A stretch of DNA of 64,000 nucleotides from Ideonella sp. MAG2. GTDB lineage: Bacteria; Pseudomonadota; Gammaproteobacteria; Burkholderiales; Burkholderiaceae_C. Location of the stretch: NCBI GenBank assembly GCA_004359425.1, contig PTEU01000001.1, positions 376,929-440,928 of the forward strand. The letters run 5' to 3'. How positions within the stretch are numbered: position 1 is the stretch's first letter; each line of letters opens with the position of its first letter. The notes beneath the pieces are model-generated. The model did not search any database. It was not told where the DNA came from and was given only the letters and a program-made list of their open reading frames with translations. The position numbers were made by a program, and so were the translations under genes. This document shows positions 40,942 to 50,958 of this stretch, in pieces.

Positions 40942-41199
40942 GTCTTCCCGCAGCTTGATGAACAAAATGCTGGCCGCCATGGGCAGGGTGATGCTGTTGG
41001 AGGCGATCAAGGCCCAGTCCTTGATCGCCAAGCCGTAGATCAACCACAGCGACACGCCGACGGTAAAGGCCACGTAGGTGGTGGCTGAGATGCCTTCCAC
41101 ATTGCGGGTGCGCAAGGTCAGCCATGCCTGGGGCACAAAGGCCAGGGTGGTCAAGGTGGCGGCGGGGTAACCGAGCCAGCGCAGGCTGTCTGCATCCAT
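40915..41199 (-). CDS. SemiSWEET-family sugar transporter
   Basis: LGYPAATLTTLAFVPQAWLTLRTRNVEGIS...; three-TM PQ-loop protein. Confidence 0.88.
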   Translation of the reverse strand: MDADSLRWLGYPAATLTTLAFVPQAWLTLRTRNVEGISATTYVAFTVGVSLWLIYGLAIKDWALIASNSITLPMAASILFIKLREDKRAKGREA

Positions 41200-41284
41200 G
41201 ATGGTGTGGTGGTGTGAGGAACGGCGGATTGTCCCTCACACCGCACTCCGCACCACTCGCGAAAGCGCTTTGTCGCTGGCAGGC

Positions 41285-42655
41285 TCAAGCCTTGGGCTCT
41301 GAGGACCCAGGCTGGTAGGCATCATCAATGCCGGGTGGGATGGGCCGATGCTGGCGCAGTGTTTGCTCAAAAGCCAGGATCATCTTGCGCATGGGCCCCC
41401 GTACCCAGCCGTCTTCCATGGCCGCATCGGTTTCTTCTTTGGGGTCGCGCTTGATGTTGAACAGCCACGGCGTCTCCAGGTGCTTGGTGCCTTGGTTGGG
41501 TTCGCTCTCAAACACAAAATGCAGCTTCCAGTGCCGCCATTTCACAGCACGCAATTCGTTCTTGATGTAGAACAAAAAGCCTTCGCGGGCGGACTTGTCG
41601 GTTTGGCCTGTCCACCAGTCCCACTGGTTCACACCGTCAATGGGGCGGTCGGTGGGCAAGGCGGCCCCACCGGCGCTGGCGATGGTGGCAAAGAGGTCGG
41701 TGACATGCACGATGTCGTCGCTCACCTGGCCTTCTTGCACCTGCCCCGGCCAGCGCACGATCAAGGGCACGCGCAGGCCTCCCTCCATGGCCGTGTGGTA
41801 GGTGCCGCTCCAGGGGCCTGCCGTGCCGCGCCAGGGGCGGCGGAACTCGGGGCCGTTGTCGCTGGCAAAGATGAACAGCGTGTCCTCGCGCAGGCCCAAT
41901 TCATCCACGGCGTCCAGCATCTGCCCCACGCGGTGGTCCATTTCCATCATGGAATCGGCGAACTCGCCCACGCCGCTGCGTCCGGCAAAGTCGGGGTGCG
42001 GCAGGGTGGGAAAGTGCAGATGTGTCAGCGGCACATAGGCAAAAAACGGCTGGTCTGCGGCCTGCATACGGCGCATGAAGTCAATCGTTTTGTCGGTCAG
42101 CTCGCTGTCAATCAGGCGTCGCTTGGGCAGGTCGTATACGGCCACATTCTTGGCGGGCTGCCCTGCAAAGCCTTCCATCACATAGGGCAGGTCCACCACG
42201 CTCGGGTCAAAACCCGGTGCGTTGGTGAATAGGGTTTCGTTGGTGGTGCGGGGAATGCCGTACCACTCGTCAAAGCCGCGCTGGTGCGGAAAGCGGCCTT
42301 CGCGGTCACCCAAATGCCATTTGCCAAACATGCCCGTGGCGTAACCCGCTTCTTTCATCAACTGGGGCAGGGTACGCTCCCAGGGGTGAATGCCTTGGGG
42401 CAGGCCGGCGGGCACCGATTGCACGGCACCTGTGCGGATGGGGTGGCGGCCGGTCATGAGGGCCGAGCGCGTGGGCACGCAGTCACTCTCCACATTGAAG
42501 TTCAAAAACTTCATGCCCTCTTGGGCCAAGGCGTCGATGCGGGGCGTGGGGGCACCGCGTAGCGCGCCACCGCCGTAGCAGCCTAGTTCGCCCCAGCCCA
42601 GGTTGTCGGCCAGCACCAAGACGATGTTGCGGGGTTTGTCTGCCTTCATGCTCAT
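41285..42655 (-). CDS. Sulfatase (arylsulfatase-like)
   Basis: NIVLVLADNLGWGELGCYGG; CVPTRSALMTGRH (CxPxR maturation motif); start overlaps upstream Bug stop. Confidence 0.92.
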   Translation of the reverse strand: MSMKADKPRNIVLVLADNLGWGELGCYGGGALRGAPTPRIDALAQEGMKFLNFNVESDCVPTRSALMTGRHPIRTGAVQSVPAGLPQGIHPWERTLPQLMKEAGYATGMFGKWHLGDREGRFPHQRGFDEWYGIPRTTNETLFTNAPGFDPSVVDLPYVMEGFAGQPAKNVAVYDLPKRRLIDSELTDKTIDFMRRMQAADQPFFAYVPLTHLHFPTLPHPDFAGRSGVGEFADSMMEMDHRVGQMLDAVDELGLREDTLFIFASDNGPEFRRPWRGTAGPWSGTYHTAMEGGLRVPLIVRWPGQVQEGQVSDDIVHVTDLFATIASAGGAALPTDRPIDGVNQWDWWTGQTDKSAREGFLFYIKNELRAVKWRHWKLHFVFESEPNQGTKHLETPWLFNIKRDPKEETDAAMEDGWVRGPMRKMILAFEQTLRQHRPIPPGIDDAYQPGSSEPKA

Positions 42656-43641
42656 TCCATGGAAATCTTGCGGTCTTTGATCAGCTTGGCCCAGCGGCTG
42701 CGCTCCTGCGTGATCAGCTGTTGAAAGGCCTCTGGCGTCATGGTGCTGATGTCCATGGCGGCATTGCCGAACTTTTGTTTGACCTCGGGCTCGGCCAATG
42801 TCTCCAGCACGCTGGCCCGCAGCTTGGCCAAAACGGCAGGGGGTGTGTCTTCGGTGGCGAACAGGGCCGACCATTGCGCCACGTCCACGTCGCTGGCACC
42901 GCTTTCCGCCAAGGTGGGGGTGTCGGGCAACATGGTGGAGCGTTTGCGGGTGCTGACGGCCAATGGAATCAAGCGACCAGACTTGATGTGCGGCAGTACC
43001 GCCGCAGCTCCCAATACGGCCACGGTGACTTGCCCGGCCACCACGTCGTTGACGGCTTGGCCGCCCCCTTTGTAAGGCACATGCAGCAGGTCCATGCCCA
43101 ACTGTTGCGAGAACAACTCGCCCACCAGATGCTGGATGGAGCCCTGGCCCGAGCTGGCATAGGAGACTTGGTTGGGCTTGGCCTTGGCCAGTGCCTGCAG
43201 GTCTTTGATGGTCTTCAAACCCGATGAGGGTGCGGTCACCACCACAATGGGTTGAAAGGCCAGCGCGGCCACAGGGGTGAAGGACTTGGTCAAATCCCAC
43301 TGCGTGGCCCTGAACAGCGGCACCAGGGACACCGAATCGGAGGCCACCAAAAAAGTCGATTGGTCTTTGGGCGCACGCAGCACCGCATCCACACCCAGGG
43401 CACCGCTGGCACCGGCCTTGTTCTCCACCACCACGGTCTGCCCCAGGCGCTTGCGCACACCCTCGGCCAAGACGCGCGCGGCGATGTCGTTCGACCCCCC
43501 GGCAGGGAAGGGCACCACAAAACTCAGGGGTTTGCTGGGCCAATCCTGCGCGCTGGCCTGCAGCGGCAGGCTCAGGCTCCAAAGGCCAGCCAGGGCCAGC
43601 AGCAGGTGACGGCGGGGAGGAGTGAAGGGGAGTTGGTGCAT
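42652..43641 (-). CDS. Tripartite tricarboxylate transporter substrate-binding protein (Bug family)
   Basis: Signal peptide; WPSKPLSFVVPFPAGGSNDIAARVLAEGV. Confidence 0.93.
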   Translation of the reverse strand: MHQLPFTPPRRHLLLALAGLWSLSLPLQASAQDWPSKPLSFVVPFPAGGSNDIAARVLAEGVRKRLGQTVVVENKAGASGALGVDAVLRAPKDQSTFLVASDSVSLVPLFRATQWDLTKSFTPVAALAFQPIVVVTAPSSGLKTIKDLQALAKAKPNQVSYASSGQGSIQHLVGELFSQQLGMDLLHVPYKGGGQAVNDVVAGQVTVAVLGAAAVLPHIKSGRLIPLAVSTRKRSTMLPDTPTLAESGASDVDVAQWSALFATEDTPPAVLAKLRASVLETLAEPEVKQKFGNAAMDISTMTPEAFQQLITQERSRWAKLIKDRKISME

Positions 43642-43747
43642 GGCATAGACCTCACAAAGTGCCCCTCAGTCTAGGCCTTTAACATCAGGGGTTAAGCAAT
43701 TAATTTGATTTAATCATCAGCAAACCCTGAATATTTGGAGCCTGCCC

Positions 43748-44659
43748 ATGTCCTCACGCCGCCTCGATCAACTGCGCATCCGGCACCTTCAATTCATCGG
43801 CCTGCTGGCCTCGCGTGGGTCCTTGGCGGCCACGGCCGAACACCTCTCTCTCAGCCCCTCTGCCGCCAGCATGATGCTCAAGGAGATTGAGGGCATCTTT
43901 GGGGCCAAGCTCTTTCGGCGTCAGGGCCGAGGCATGGCGCTCACGCCTGAAGGGGCGGCGTTGATGCCACGCTGCCAAACCGTCTTGGGTGAGGTGGGGG
44001 CCATGCGCACCACCTTGCTGGATGCCTCCCAGGCGCTGCTGCGCATAGGGGCGTTTCCTCACACCACCACCACGGTGTTGCCCGCCATCGTCAGGCACTT
44101 GATCCAAGGCCCACCCACCTGGCGCTTGCAGGTCTTTGACCACAGCGCCGAGCAGTTGCTGGCGATGTTGCAGCGCGGGGAGATCGATGTGCTGCTGGGC
44201 CGCTTGCCCAGCGGCATGGCAGACAGCCAGTTCATCGCCAGCCTGGCGCAGCGGGCGCTCTACCAGAGCGAGTTGGTGGTGGTGGCCCGCCCGGGCCACC
44301 CTTTGGCGGGCCGGCCGGCACTGTCCATGGGTGAACTGCTGGACTGGCCCTGGGTGCTGCCCAGCACCCACTCCACCACGCGCATGGCCGTGACCAATGC
44401 CTACCTGCAGCAAGGTTTGGTGCCGCCCCTGCCGCAGGTGGAGTCGCCGTCCTTCTTCTACAGCCTGTCTTTGGTGGCTGAGACCGACTTGTTGACCTGC
44501 TGCGCTGAATCGGCGGCAAAGCGCCACCACCCGCAGACGGTGATCCTGCCCGTGTCGATGCCGCTGGAGGCCAGCTCGGTAGCCCTCATCTGGCGCAAAG
44601 ATTCAGCCCAGGCACGGCGCGCGGTAGAGCAATTGGTGGCCCTGAACCTACGGGCCTGA
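43748..44659 (+). CDS. LysR-family transcriptional regulator
   Basis: N-terminal HTH, HLSLSPSAASMMLKEIEGIFGAKLFRRQGRGM. Confidence 0.94.
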   Translation: MSSRRLDQLRIRHLQFIGLLASRGSLAATAEHLSLSPSAASMMLKEIEGIFGAKLFRRQGRGMALTPEGAALMPRCQTVLGEVGAMRTTLLDASQALLRIGAFPHTTTTVLPAIVRHLIQGPPTWRLQVFDHSAEQLLAMLQRGEIDVLLGRLPSGMADSQFIASLAQRALYQSELVVVARPGHPLAGRPALSMGELLDWPWVLPSTHSTTRMAVTNAYLQQGLVPPLPQVESPSFFYSLSLVAETDLLTCCAESAAKRHHPQTVILPVSMPLEASSVALIWRKDSAQARRAVEQLVALNLRA

Positions 44660-44680
44660 GCCCATCGGCAGAGCGGGCGT

Positions 44681-46117
44681 TCAGCGCGATGGCGCGTCCC
44701 GAATGGCCCATTGAACCAGCGCGTCAAAGGCTGGGCGGCCTGCTGCTGCATTAGGGTGGTTGAGGATGGCCACCACCACATAGCGCCGGCCGCTATTGGA
44801 CAGCACATAGCCGGCCACGGCGGCCACGTCTCGCAGCGAACCCGTCTTGAGGTGGGCTCGACCCTGAGGCGCTTTGGAGCGCCGCAGCGTGCCATCGACC
44901 CCGCTGATGGGCAGGGAGCTCATCAACTCGGCCATCACCGGGCTGCTCCAGGCTTGCTGCAAGAGGCGTGACAAGCCTTGGGCGGTCAGGCGAGTCTCCC
45001 GCGACAAGCCGGAGCCGTTGTCCACGACCCAGCCTTTCAGGCCGTCCTCGCCCAGGCGGCTGGCCAGAAACCGCCGCACTTGTTCGCGGGCGTCGTCTGG
45101 GGTGATGCCGCCGCTGGGTTTGTCCACTTGGCCCAAGCTCAAGAAGACCTGCTCCGCCATTACGTTATTGCTGAACTTATTGATGTCCCGTACCACCTGT
45201 TGCAGCGGCGGCGAGACCTGATCAAACAGCAGGCGTGCGCCCGGTGGCAACACACTGTCTTTCACCTGGCCGCTCAAACGCCCACCCAACTGCTGCCACA
45301 TGGCCTCCACCATGCGGGCATTGAAGCTGGCGGGGTCCGCATAGGCCATGGAGAAACTGCGCTCACCGCAGCTCTGCGGGTAGCGCCCGGCAAAGTTCAT
45401 GTGCTTGGGCTCGCCCCATTGCGGTTTGAGCTGGGCCGACCAATCATCACAGGCCACAGCAGCCAGGGGCACCGTCTCGTCGGTGCGCACACCCGCCAGC
45501 GCGGGGTCGGTTTGCACCAGGGCCACGCCTCGGCTTGGGTCCGGCGTGAAGGTATAGGTCACAGCCTTGAAGTTCATCATCAAGGCGTCGGGCCGCACGT
45601 TGTAAGGTTGGCTGGCGTCGTCATCAAACGCCTTGGGTGAGACCACCGGCAGGTTGAAAAAACTGCGGTCCAAGAGCACATCGCCGCGGATCTCGCGAAT
45701 GCCCATTTGCTGCACGCGGCGCAGCATCAGCCACACCCGCTCCAGCACCAAGCTGGGGTCGCCGCTGCCTTTGATGATGAGCTTGCCCTCCAGCACACCG
45801 TCTTTCACCGTGCCCTGCACCCACACCGGCGTGCGCCAACTCCAGGCCGGCCCCCACTGATCCAGCGCCGCATAGGTGGTCACCAGCTTGAACACCGAGG
45901 CCGGGTTCACCGGCTCGCGCTCACGCCATGCGAGTTTTTGGCTGCCACTGCCCACTTCGTGAACTACCGCGACCAGCGCTGTCTCAGGCAGCTTGGCGCG
46001 ACGCAGCGCCGCGTCAACCTCGGCGGGTAAATCTTGGGCTTTGAGGGGTGAGAACAGGCTCAGGCACAAAGCCGCGCAGGCGGCTGGCACTCGCAGGGGT
46101 TGCAAAGGTTTCAGCAT
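44681..46117 (-). CDS. dacB: D-alanyl-D-alanine carboxypeptidase/endopeptidase (PBP4)
   Basis: PASVFKLVTTYAAL (SxxK), KFSNNVMAEQ (SxN), HLKTGSL (KTG). Confidence 0.94.
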   Translation of the reverse strand: MLKPLQPLRVPAACAALCLSLFSPLKAQDLPAEVDAALRRAKLPETALVAVVHEVGSGSQKLAWREREPVNPASVFKLVTTYAALDQWGPAWSWRTPVWVQGTVKDGVLEGKLIIKGSGDPSLVLERVWLMLRRVQQMGIREIRGDVLLDRSFFNLPVVSPKAFDDDASQPYNVRPDALMMNFKAVTYTFTPDPSRGVALVQTDPALAGVRTDETVPLAAVACDDWSAQLKPQWGEPKHMNFAGRYPQSCGERSFSMAYADPASFNARMVEAMWQQLGGRLSGQVKDSVLPPGARLLFDQVSPPLQQVVRDINKFSNNVMAEQVFLSLGQVDKPSGGITPDDAREQVRRFLASRLGEDGLKGWVVDNGSGLSRETRLTAQGLSRLLQQAWSSPVMAELMSSLPISGVDGTLRRSKAPQGRAHLKTGSLRDVAAVAGYVLSNSGRRYVVVAILNHPNAAAGRPAFDALVQWAIRDAPSR

Positions 46118-46208
46118 GGCGGCAATGTTCGCACGGCTACACTCACAGCCTCGGTGACCTGCCGAGACAGGCTCCGCTTTTCCCTCCGATTTGCCCCACA
46201 TTGACCCC

Positions 46209-46946
46209 ATGAAGTTGCTGGCACTCGACACCGCCACCGAGCACATGGCGCTGGCCCTCAGTGCGGGCAAGGGCGTGGGCGAGAGCGGCCTGCACCGGCT
46301 GGCAGAGGGCGGCGCGCAGTCTTCCGCGCAGATCATCCCCATGCTGCTGGCGCTGCTGGCCGAGGCCGGGCTCACATTGGCGGAGGTGGATGCCATCGCC
46401 GTGGGCCAAGGGCCGGGGGCTTTCACGGGCCTGCGTACCGCCATCTCGGTGGCCCAGGGCCTCGCCTTCGGCGCGAACAAGCCGGTGTTGATGTTGGACT
46501 CTTTGATGCTGGTGGCCGAGGCTGCGCGCTTGGAGGCTCCCGTCGCTGCGGGCCACACCGTCTGGGTGGCCATGGACGCCCGCATGGACGAAATTTATGC
46601 CGCCGCCTACACCCACGACGGCCACGCCTGGACGACCGTCGCGGCCCCTGCGCTGATGGACGCGCCCAGCCTCAATGCAGCTTGGCAGGCCTTGCCACCG
46701 GCCTGCGTGGCGGGCTCGGCAGCCGCCGCGTTTGGCGAGCGGCTCCACACCCAGGGCGTGCCGCTGGTGGCCGGTGTGGCACAGCGCGCAGCGGCCCTGC
46801 TGCCCCTGGCGCGCCACGCTTGGCTGCATGCACCCAAGCTGCGGCCTGAAGACGCACAACCGCTTTATCTGCGCGACAAAGTCGCCCAAACCACGGCTGA
46901 GCGTGCTGCACTGCGCCTGGCCAAAGAGGCGGCGGCCTCCTCATGA
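46209..46946 (+). CDS. tsaB: tRNA threonylcarbamoyladenosine biosynthesis protein TsaB
   Basis: MKLLALDTATEHMALAL...GPGAFTGLRTAISVAQGLA. Confidence 0.95.
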   Translation: MKLLALDTATEHMALALSAGKGVGESGLHRLAEGGAQSSAQIIPMLLALLAEAGLTLAEVDAIAVGQGPGAFTGLRTAISVAQGLAFGANKPVLMLDSLMLVAEAARLEAPVAAGHTVWVAMDARMDEIYAAAYTHDGHAWTTVAAPALMDAPSLNAAWQALPPACVAGSAAAAFGERLHTQGVPLVAGVAQRAAALLPLARHAWLHAPKLRPEDAQPLYLRDKVAQTTAERAALRLAKEAAASS

Positions 46947-47557
46947 GCGCGCGGCCCCACCCCCACCACGCCACGCTGACGCTGCGCCCTATGAGCGTGG
47001 CCGACCTGGACACGGTAATGGCCATTGAGCCCCGCGCCTACCCTTACCCCTGGAGCCGGGGCAATTTCACCGACTCCTTGGCGGCCGGCTACCTGGCCTG
47101 GATGCTGGAAGCCAGCACCGAAGCCCCACGCCGCGCCGAGCGTGACACCGAATGCCTGGGCTACTACGTGGCCATGCTGGGCTTTGAAGAAATGCACCTG
47201 CTCAACATCACCGTCAAGCCAGAGGCCCAAGGTCGTGGCCATGCGGTGAGCTTGCTCAACCACCTGGCCGAGCGCAGCCGCGAAGCCCAGGTTCACAGCC
47301 TGTGGTTGGAAGTCCGCCGCAGCAATGAGCGGGCGCGGGCCGTCTATCAGCGCTGGGGCTTTGCCGAGATGGGGGAGCGCCGGGGCTATTACCCGGCTGC
47401 CGGTGGGCAACGCGAAGATGCGGTGTTGATGAGTTGGCGCGTGATGGAGCCCCCAGGCCTGGGCGCAGCCCAGCCCGCCCCCCGAGGGGGTCAAGAAAAC
47501 TTGGGGCGGCCCGGCGTTTTCCTGAGCGATGAAAGCCTCGGCCATGCGCTGGACTGA
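46943..47557 (+). CDS. rimI: Ribosomal protein alanine N-acetyltransferase with repeat-derived C-terminal tail
   Basis: GNAT core PEAQGRGHAVSLLNHL; tail after DAVLMSWRVM reads through repeat at 47450-47490. Confidence 0.88.
   Translation: MSARPHPHHATLTLRPMSVADLDTVMAIEPRAYPYPWSRGNFTDSLAAGYLAWMLEASTEAPRRAERDTECLGYYVAMLGFEEMHLLNITVKPEAQGRGHAVSLLNHLAERSREAQVHSLWLEVRRSNERARAVYQRWGFAEMGERRGYYPAAGGQREDAVLMSWRVMEPPGLGAAQPAPRGGQENLGRPGVFLSDESLGHALD
47450..47490 (+). repeat. Double-hairpin GC-rich repeat (copy 2), at rimI 3' end
   Basis: CCCCCAGGC-CTGGGCGCAGCCCAG-CCCG-CCCCCCGAGGGGG. Confidence 0.7.
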
Positions 47558-48473
47558 GCGCCAACAAAGCATCTTGTCGGCCATGGGCTTGAAGCCCTGG
47601 GGCCCTGCGCGCAAGGGCGCTGCCGACGCGGCTGCATCTGTGCCTGCGGCGGCCCTGGCCGCTGAGCCTGTCCCGCCTGCGGCCGCGTCGCGCCCAGCCG
47701 CTGTGCCTGTGGTTGCCGGGGTGCCTGTTGCACCGGCTGCGCCCGTGGCCACGCGGCCCATCACCGTCCTACGCGACAAGCCCGCGCCCATGGAGGCGGC
47801 AGCAGCCTTGGTGGGGGCGGCGGTACAGGGCTTGCGGCCCCAAGCAGACAGCGCACGCGCCGCCGAGATCGCCCAGATGGACTGGGCCGGGCTGCAAGAG
47901 GCCGTCAGCCAATGCCAAGCTTGTGGCCTGTGCCAAAGCCGCAAGCAGACGGTGTTTGGCGTGGGCCACGAGCATGCCCATTGGATGATTGTGGGCGAGG
48001 CCCCTGGCGAGCAAGAGGACCAGCAGGGCGAGCCTTTTGTGGGTGCGGCTGGGCAACTGCTGGACCGCATGCTGGCGGCGGTGGCACTGTCCCGAAGCGA
48101 GGGTGACGCCGCCCAGCGCGCCTTCATCGCCAACACGCTCAAGTGCCGCCCCCCGCGCAACCGCAACCCCAGCACCGAAGAAATGGCCCAATGCGCGCCG
48201 TTCTTGCAACGTCAAATTGAGCTGGTGAAACCCAAACTCATCTTGGCCATGGGCCGCTTTGCCATCCAGCAATTGCTGGGCACCGAGGAGCCCATTGGCA
48301 AGCTGCGGGGCCGTCTGCACGACTATCGCGGCACGCCCGTCGTCGTCACCTACCACCCGGCCTACCTCCTGCGCCAGCCGCTGGACAAAGCCAAGGCATG
48401 GGCCGATCTGTGCTTGGCGGCTGACACGGTCGAGAAGCTCTCCACTTGGAAGCCCATGGCCTCGGCCTCATGA
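47544..48473 (+). CDS. Uracil-DNA glycosylase, family 4-like
   Basis: CQACGLCQSRKQTVFG...VGEAPGEQEDQQGEPFVGAAGQLLD...RPPRNRNP Fe-S UDG motifs. Confidence 0.93.
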   Translation: MRWTERQQSILSAMGLKPWGPARKGAADAAASVPAAALAAEPVPPAAASRPAAVPVVAGVPVAPAAPVATRPITVLRDKPAPMEAAAALVGAAVQGLRPQADSARAAEIAQMDWAGLQEAVSQCQACGLCQSRKQTVFGVGHEHAHWMIVGEAPGEQEDQQGEPFVGAAGQLLDRMLAAVALSRSEGDAAQRAFIANTLKCRPPRNRNPSTEEMAQCAPFLQRQIELVKPKLILAMGRFAIQQLLGTEEPIGKLRGRLHDYRGTPVVVTYHPAYLLRQPLDKAKAWADLCLAADTVEKLSTWKPMASAS

Positions 48474-48579
48474 AGTCATCAGCACCGAGAGGTGCAGGCT
48501 TGATGGGGTTGGATTGATAAGCCAGCACCACAATGCCCTCACCCTGCGTACTTCCTCACCCCCACGGAAGGCCTTACTC

Positions 48580-49242
48580 ATGACCCTGCGCGTTTCACCA
48601 TCCGCTCTTGCGGCACTGCTGCTTGGCTGTGCCAGTTTAGCCATCGCCTCCGCACCCTGGGCCCTGAACCAGCCTTGGCTGAACTTTGTGTTCAAGCCGC
48701 TGGCCACCCTGGTCATCATCGCCTATGCCTGGGGACGCGGCCTGGGCGAGCCGCTGCTGCGCCGCTGGGTGTTGGCGGGGCTGCTGCTGTCCTTGTGTGG
48801 TGACATCGCCTTGCTCTGGCCCGAGCAAGGTTTTCTGCCCGGCTTGGTGAGCTTTCTGCTGGCCCACCTGTGCTACCTCTGGGCCTTCACCCGGTGCCAG
48901 CGCCTAGCAGCCTGGTGGCCCGCCTTTGCCGCCTATGCGGCCATTGCCGCAGCCGTGCTGTCTCAACTCTGGCCCGGTGTGCCGGGGCCTTTGAAGGGGC
49001 CGGTCCTGACTTATGTGGTTTGCTTAGGCACCATGGCTGCGCAAGCCGCTGTGCTGTGGCACCAGGGCGAACCGCGTGGCCGCATCCTGGCCTTGGGCGG
49101 CGCGCTCTTCATGCTGAGCGACGCGCTCCTGGCCTCCAACAAATTCGCCGGGCCCCTGCCGCTGGCCAGTCTGTGGGTGCTCGGTAGCTATTGGGCGGCG
49201 CAGTGGTGTATTGCGAGTGGTTTGGAGCCCAGGGCCTCTTGA
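48580..49242 (+). CDS. YhhN-family (lysoplasmalogenase-like) membrane protein
   Basis: Multi-TM; KPLATLVII, GDIALLWP, DALLASNKF motifs. Confidence 0.85.
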   Translation: MTLRVSPSALAALLLGCASLAIASAPWALNQPWLNFVFKPLATLVIIAYAWGRGLGEPLLRRWVLAGLLLSLCGDIALLWPEQGFLPGLVSFLLAHLCYLWAFTRCQRLAAWWPAFAAYAAIAAAVLSQLWPGVPGPLKGPVLTYVVCLGTMAAQAAVLWHQGEPRGRILALGGALFMLSDALLASNKFAGPLPLASLWVLGSYWAAQWCIASGLEPRAS

Positions 49243-49266
49243 TCCATCGCATCGGTGAGCGATTCC

Positions 49267-49524
49267 TTAGACCGCTGCGATCGCTTGTTCAACCCAGATA
49301 GTGGCTTTAGGGTGATGCTCAGCGATGGTGTCGAGTGCATCTTGCAAAACATCCTTGGGCTCACCCAACAATGGGTAACTGAAGCGAGAGACATCGAGGC
49401 CGGATAGCGCGTGATAGTCGGCGTCGCTGATGGCATCCGAGCCGCACCAAATCGAGACGGACTGCATTTCAGCGAGTTTGATGGCCTGACGCAACCCTGC
49501 GGCTGAAACGGCAAGAAAAACCAA
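49267..49524 (-). CDS. Small hypothetical protein downstream of glmU
   Basis: 85-aa ORF with TTG start just after glmU. Confidence 0.4.
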   Translation of the reverse strand: MVFLAVSAAGLRQAIKLAEMQSVSIWCGSDAISDADYHALSGLDVSRFSYPLLGEPKDVLQDALDTIAEHHPKATIWVEQAIAAV

Positions 49525-49536
49525 TCGAGGCCGTCC

Positions 49537-50925
49537 TCACTTCTTCTGCTTCACCGGCCTCGTCCACCCCGCAATCGCCATTTGCTTGGCGCGGGTCACG
49601 GTGAGTTGGCCTTCGGGCGCGTCGCGGCTGATGGTGGAGCCACCGCCGATGGTGGCACCAGCACCGATGGTGACAGGGGCGATGAGCACGCAGTTGGAGC
49701 CCACGTGCACGTCGTTGCAAATCACGGTGCGGTGTTTGTTGGCGCCGTCGTAGTTGGCGGTGATGGAGCCCGCGCCGTAGTTGACGCGCTCGCCCACCGT
49801 GGCGTCGCCCAAATAGGCCAGGTGATTGGCTTTGGAGCCTTTGGCCATGGTGGAGTTTTTGACCTCCACGAAGTTGCCGATGTGAACCTCTTCGGCCAAC
49901 TGTGCGCCCGGGCGCAGGCGGGCATAGGGGCCGATCAGCGAGCCTGCGCCGACGCTGGCACCATCGCTGCCGCCATCAATGTGGGTGTAGGGGTGGATGA
50001 CCACGCCTGCGCCGATGCTGGCATTGCGGATCACGCAGTGCGCGCCCACGCGCACATCGTCGCCCAGGCTGACTTGGCCTTCAAAAATGCAGCCCACGTC
50101 AATCTCGACATCGCTGCCGCAAGCCAGCGTGCCACGCAAGTCAAAGCGGGCCGGGTCGGCCAGGCGCACGCCTTGCTCCAACAGAGTGTGGGCGCGGCGG
50201 GTTTGCAGGCGGCGCTCCAGGTCGGCCAGTTGCAGCGGGCTGTTGACACCCAGCACTTCGGTTTCATCAGCCGCGCTGGCGCTGGTGACGGCCACGCCCT
50301 CGGCCACGGCCATGGCCACGATGTCGGTCAGGTAAAACTCGCCCTGGGCGTTTTGGTTGTTCAGCGCCATCACCCAGCGCTTCAGCGCCGCCGTGGGCGC
50401 GGCCATCATGCCGGTGTAGACCTCGCGGATCTGGCGCTGGGCCTCGCTCGCGTCTTTGTGCTCGACGATGGCCTCAATGCCGCCACTGGCGCTGCGCACG
50501 ATGCGGCCATAGCCGGTGGCAACAGGCAAGGTGACGGTCAACAAGGCCAGCTTGTCGCCGCCGCAGGCCGCTGCCAGGGCTTGGGCGGTGGCAGCCTCGA
50601 TCAAAGGCACATCGCCGTTCAGGATCAGGGTTACCCCATCATCGCCCAGGTGCGGCACCACCTGCTGCACAGCATGGCCGGTGCCCAGTTGCGGTTCTTG
50701 GCGCACGCTGCTGAGGCCCGTCACGCCCAAACCCGCCACGCTGGCTTCCACCACCTCGGCACCATGGCCGGTGATGACGAGGGTGCGAGTGGGGTTCAGG
50801 GTGGCGGCGGTCTGCAGCACATGGTGCAGCAGCGGGGTGCCGGCCAAGCGGTGCAGCACCTTGGGCAGCTTGGAGCGCATGCGGGTGCCTTTGCCCGCAG
50901 CCATGATGACGATGTTGAGAGACAT
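49537..50925 (-). CDS. glmU: Bifunctional UDP-N-acetylglucosamine pyrophosphorylase/glucosamine-1-phosphate N-acetyltransferase
   Basis: MSLNIVIMAAGKGTRMRSKLPKVLHRLAG; left-handed beta-helix repeats. Confidence 0.97.
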   Translation of the reverse strand: MSLNIVIMAAGKGTRMRSKLPKVLHRLAGTPLLHHVLQTAATLNPTRTLVITGHGAEVVEASVAGLGVTGLSSVRQEPQLGTGHAVQQVVPHLGDDGVTLILNGDVPLIEAATAQALAAACGGDKLALLTVTLPVATGYGRIVRSASGGIEAIVEHKDASEAQRQIREVYTGMMAAPTAALKRWVMALNNQNAQGEFYLTDIVAMAVAEGVAVTSASAADETEVLGVNSPLQLADLERRLQTRRAHTLLEQGVRLADPARFDLRGTLACGSDVEIDVGCIFEGQVSLGDDVRVGAHCVIRNASIGAGVVIHPYTHIDGGSDGASVGAGSLIGPYARLRPGAQLAEEVHIGNFVEVKNSTMAKGSKANHLAYLGDATVGERVNYGAGSITANYDGANKHRTVICNDVHVGSNCVLIAPVTIGAGATIGGGSTISRDAPEGQLTVTRAKQMAIAGWTRPVKQKK

Positions 50926-50958
50926 AACGGGCTATATCAGGGATCAATAGGGAATGGG

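Noticed and set aside
41285-43582. 765-aa minus-strand ORF as a single large sulfatase
   Set aside because: N-terminal 300 residues overlap the Bug gene in another frame and look non-coding; real start is MSMKADKPRN at 42655
46865-48175. 436-aa minus-strand ORF
   Set aside because: Antisense to rimI and the uracil-DNA glycosylase gene, both with clear motifs
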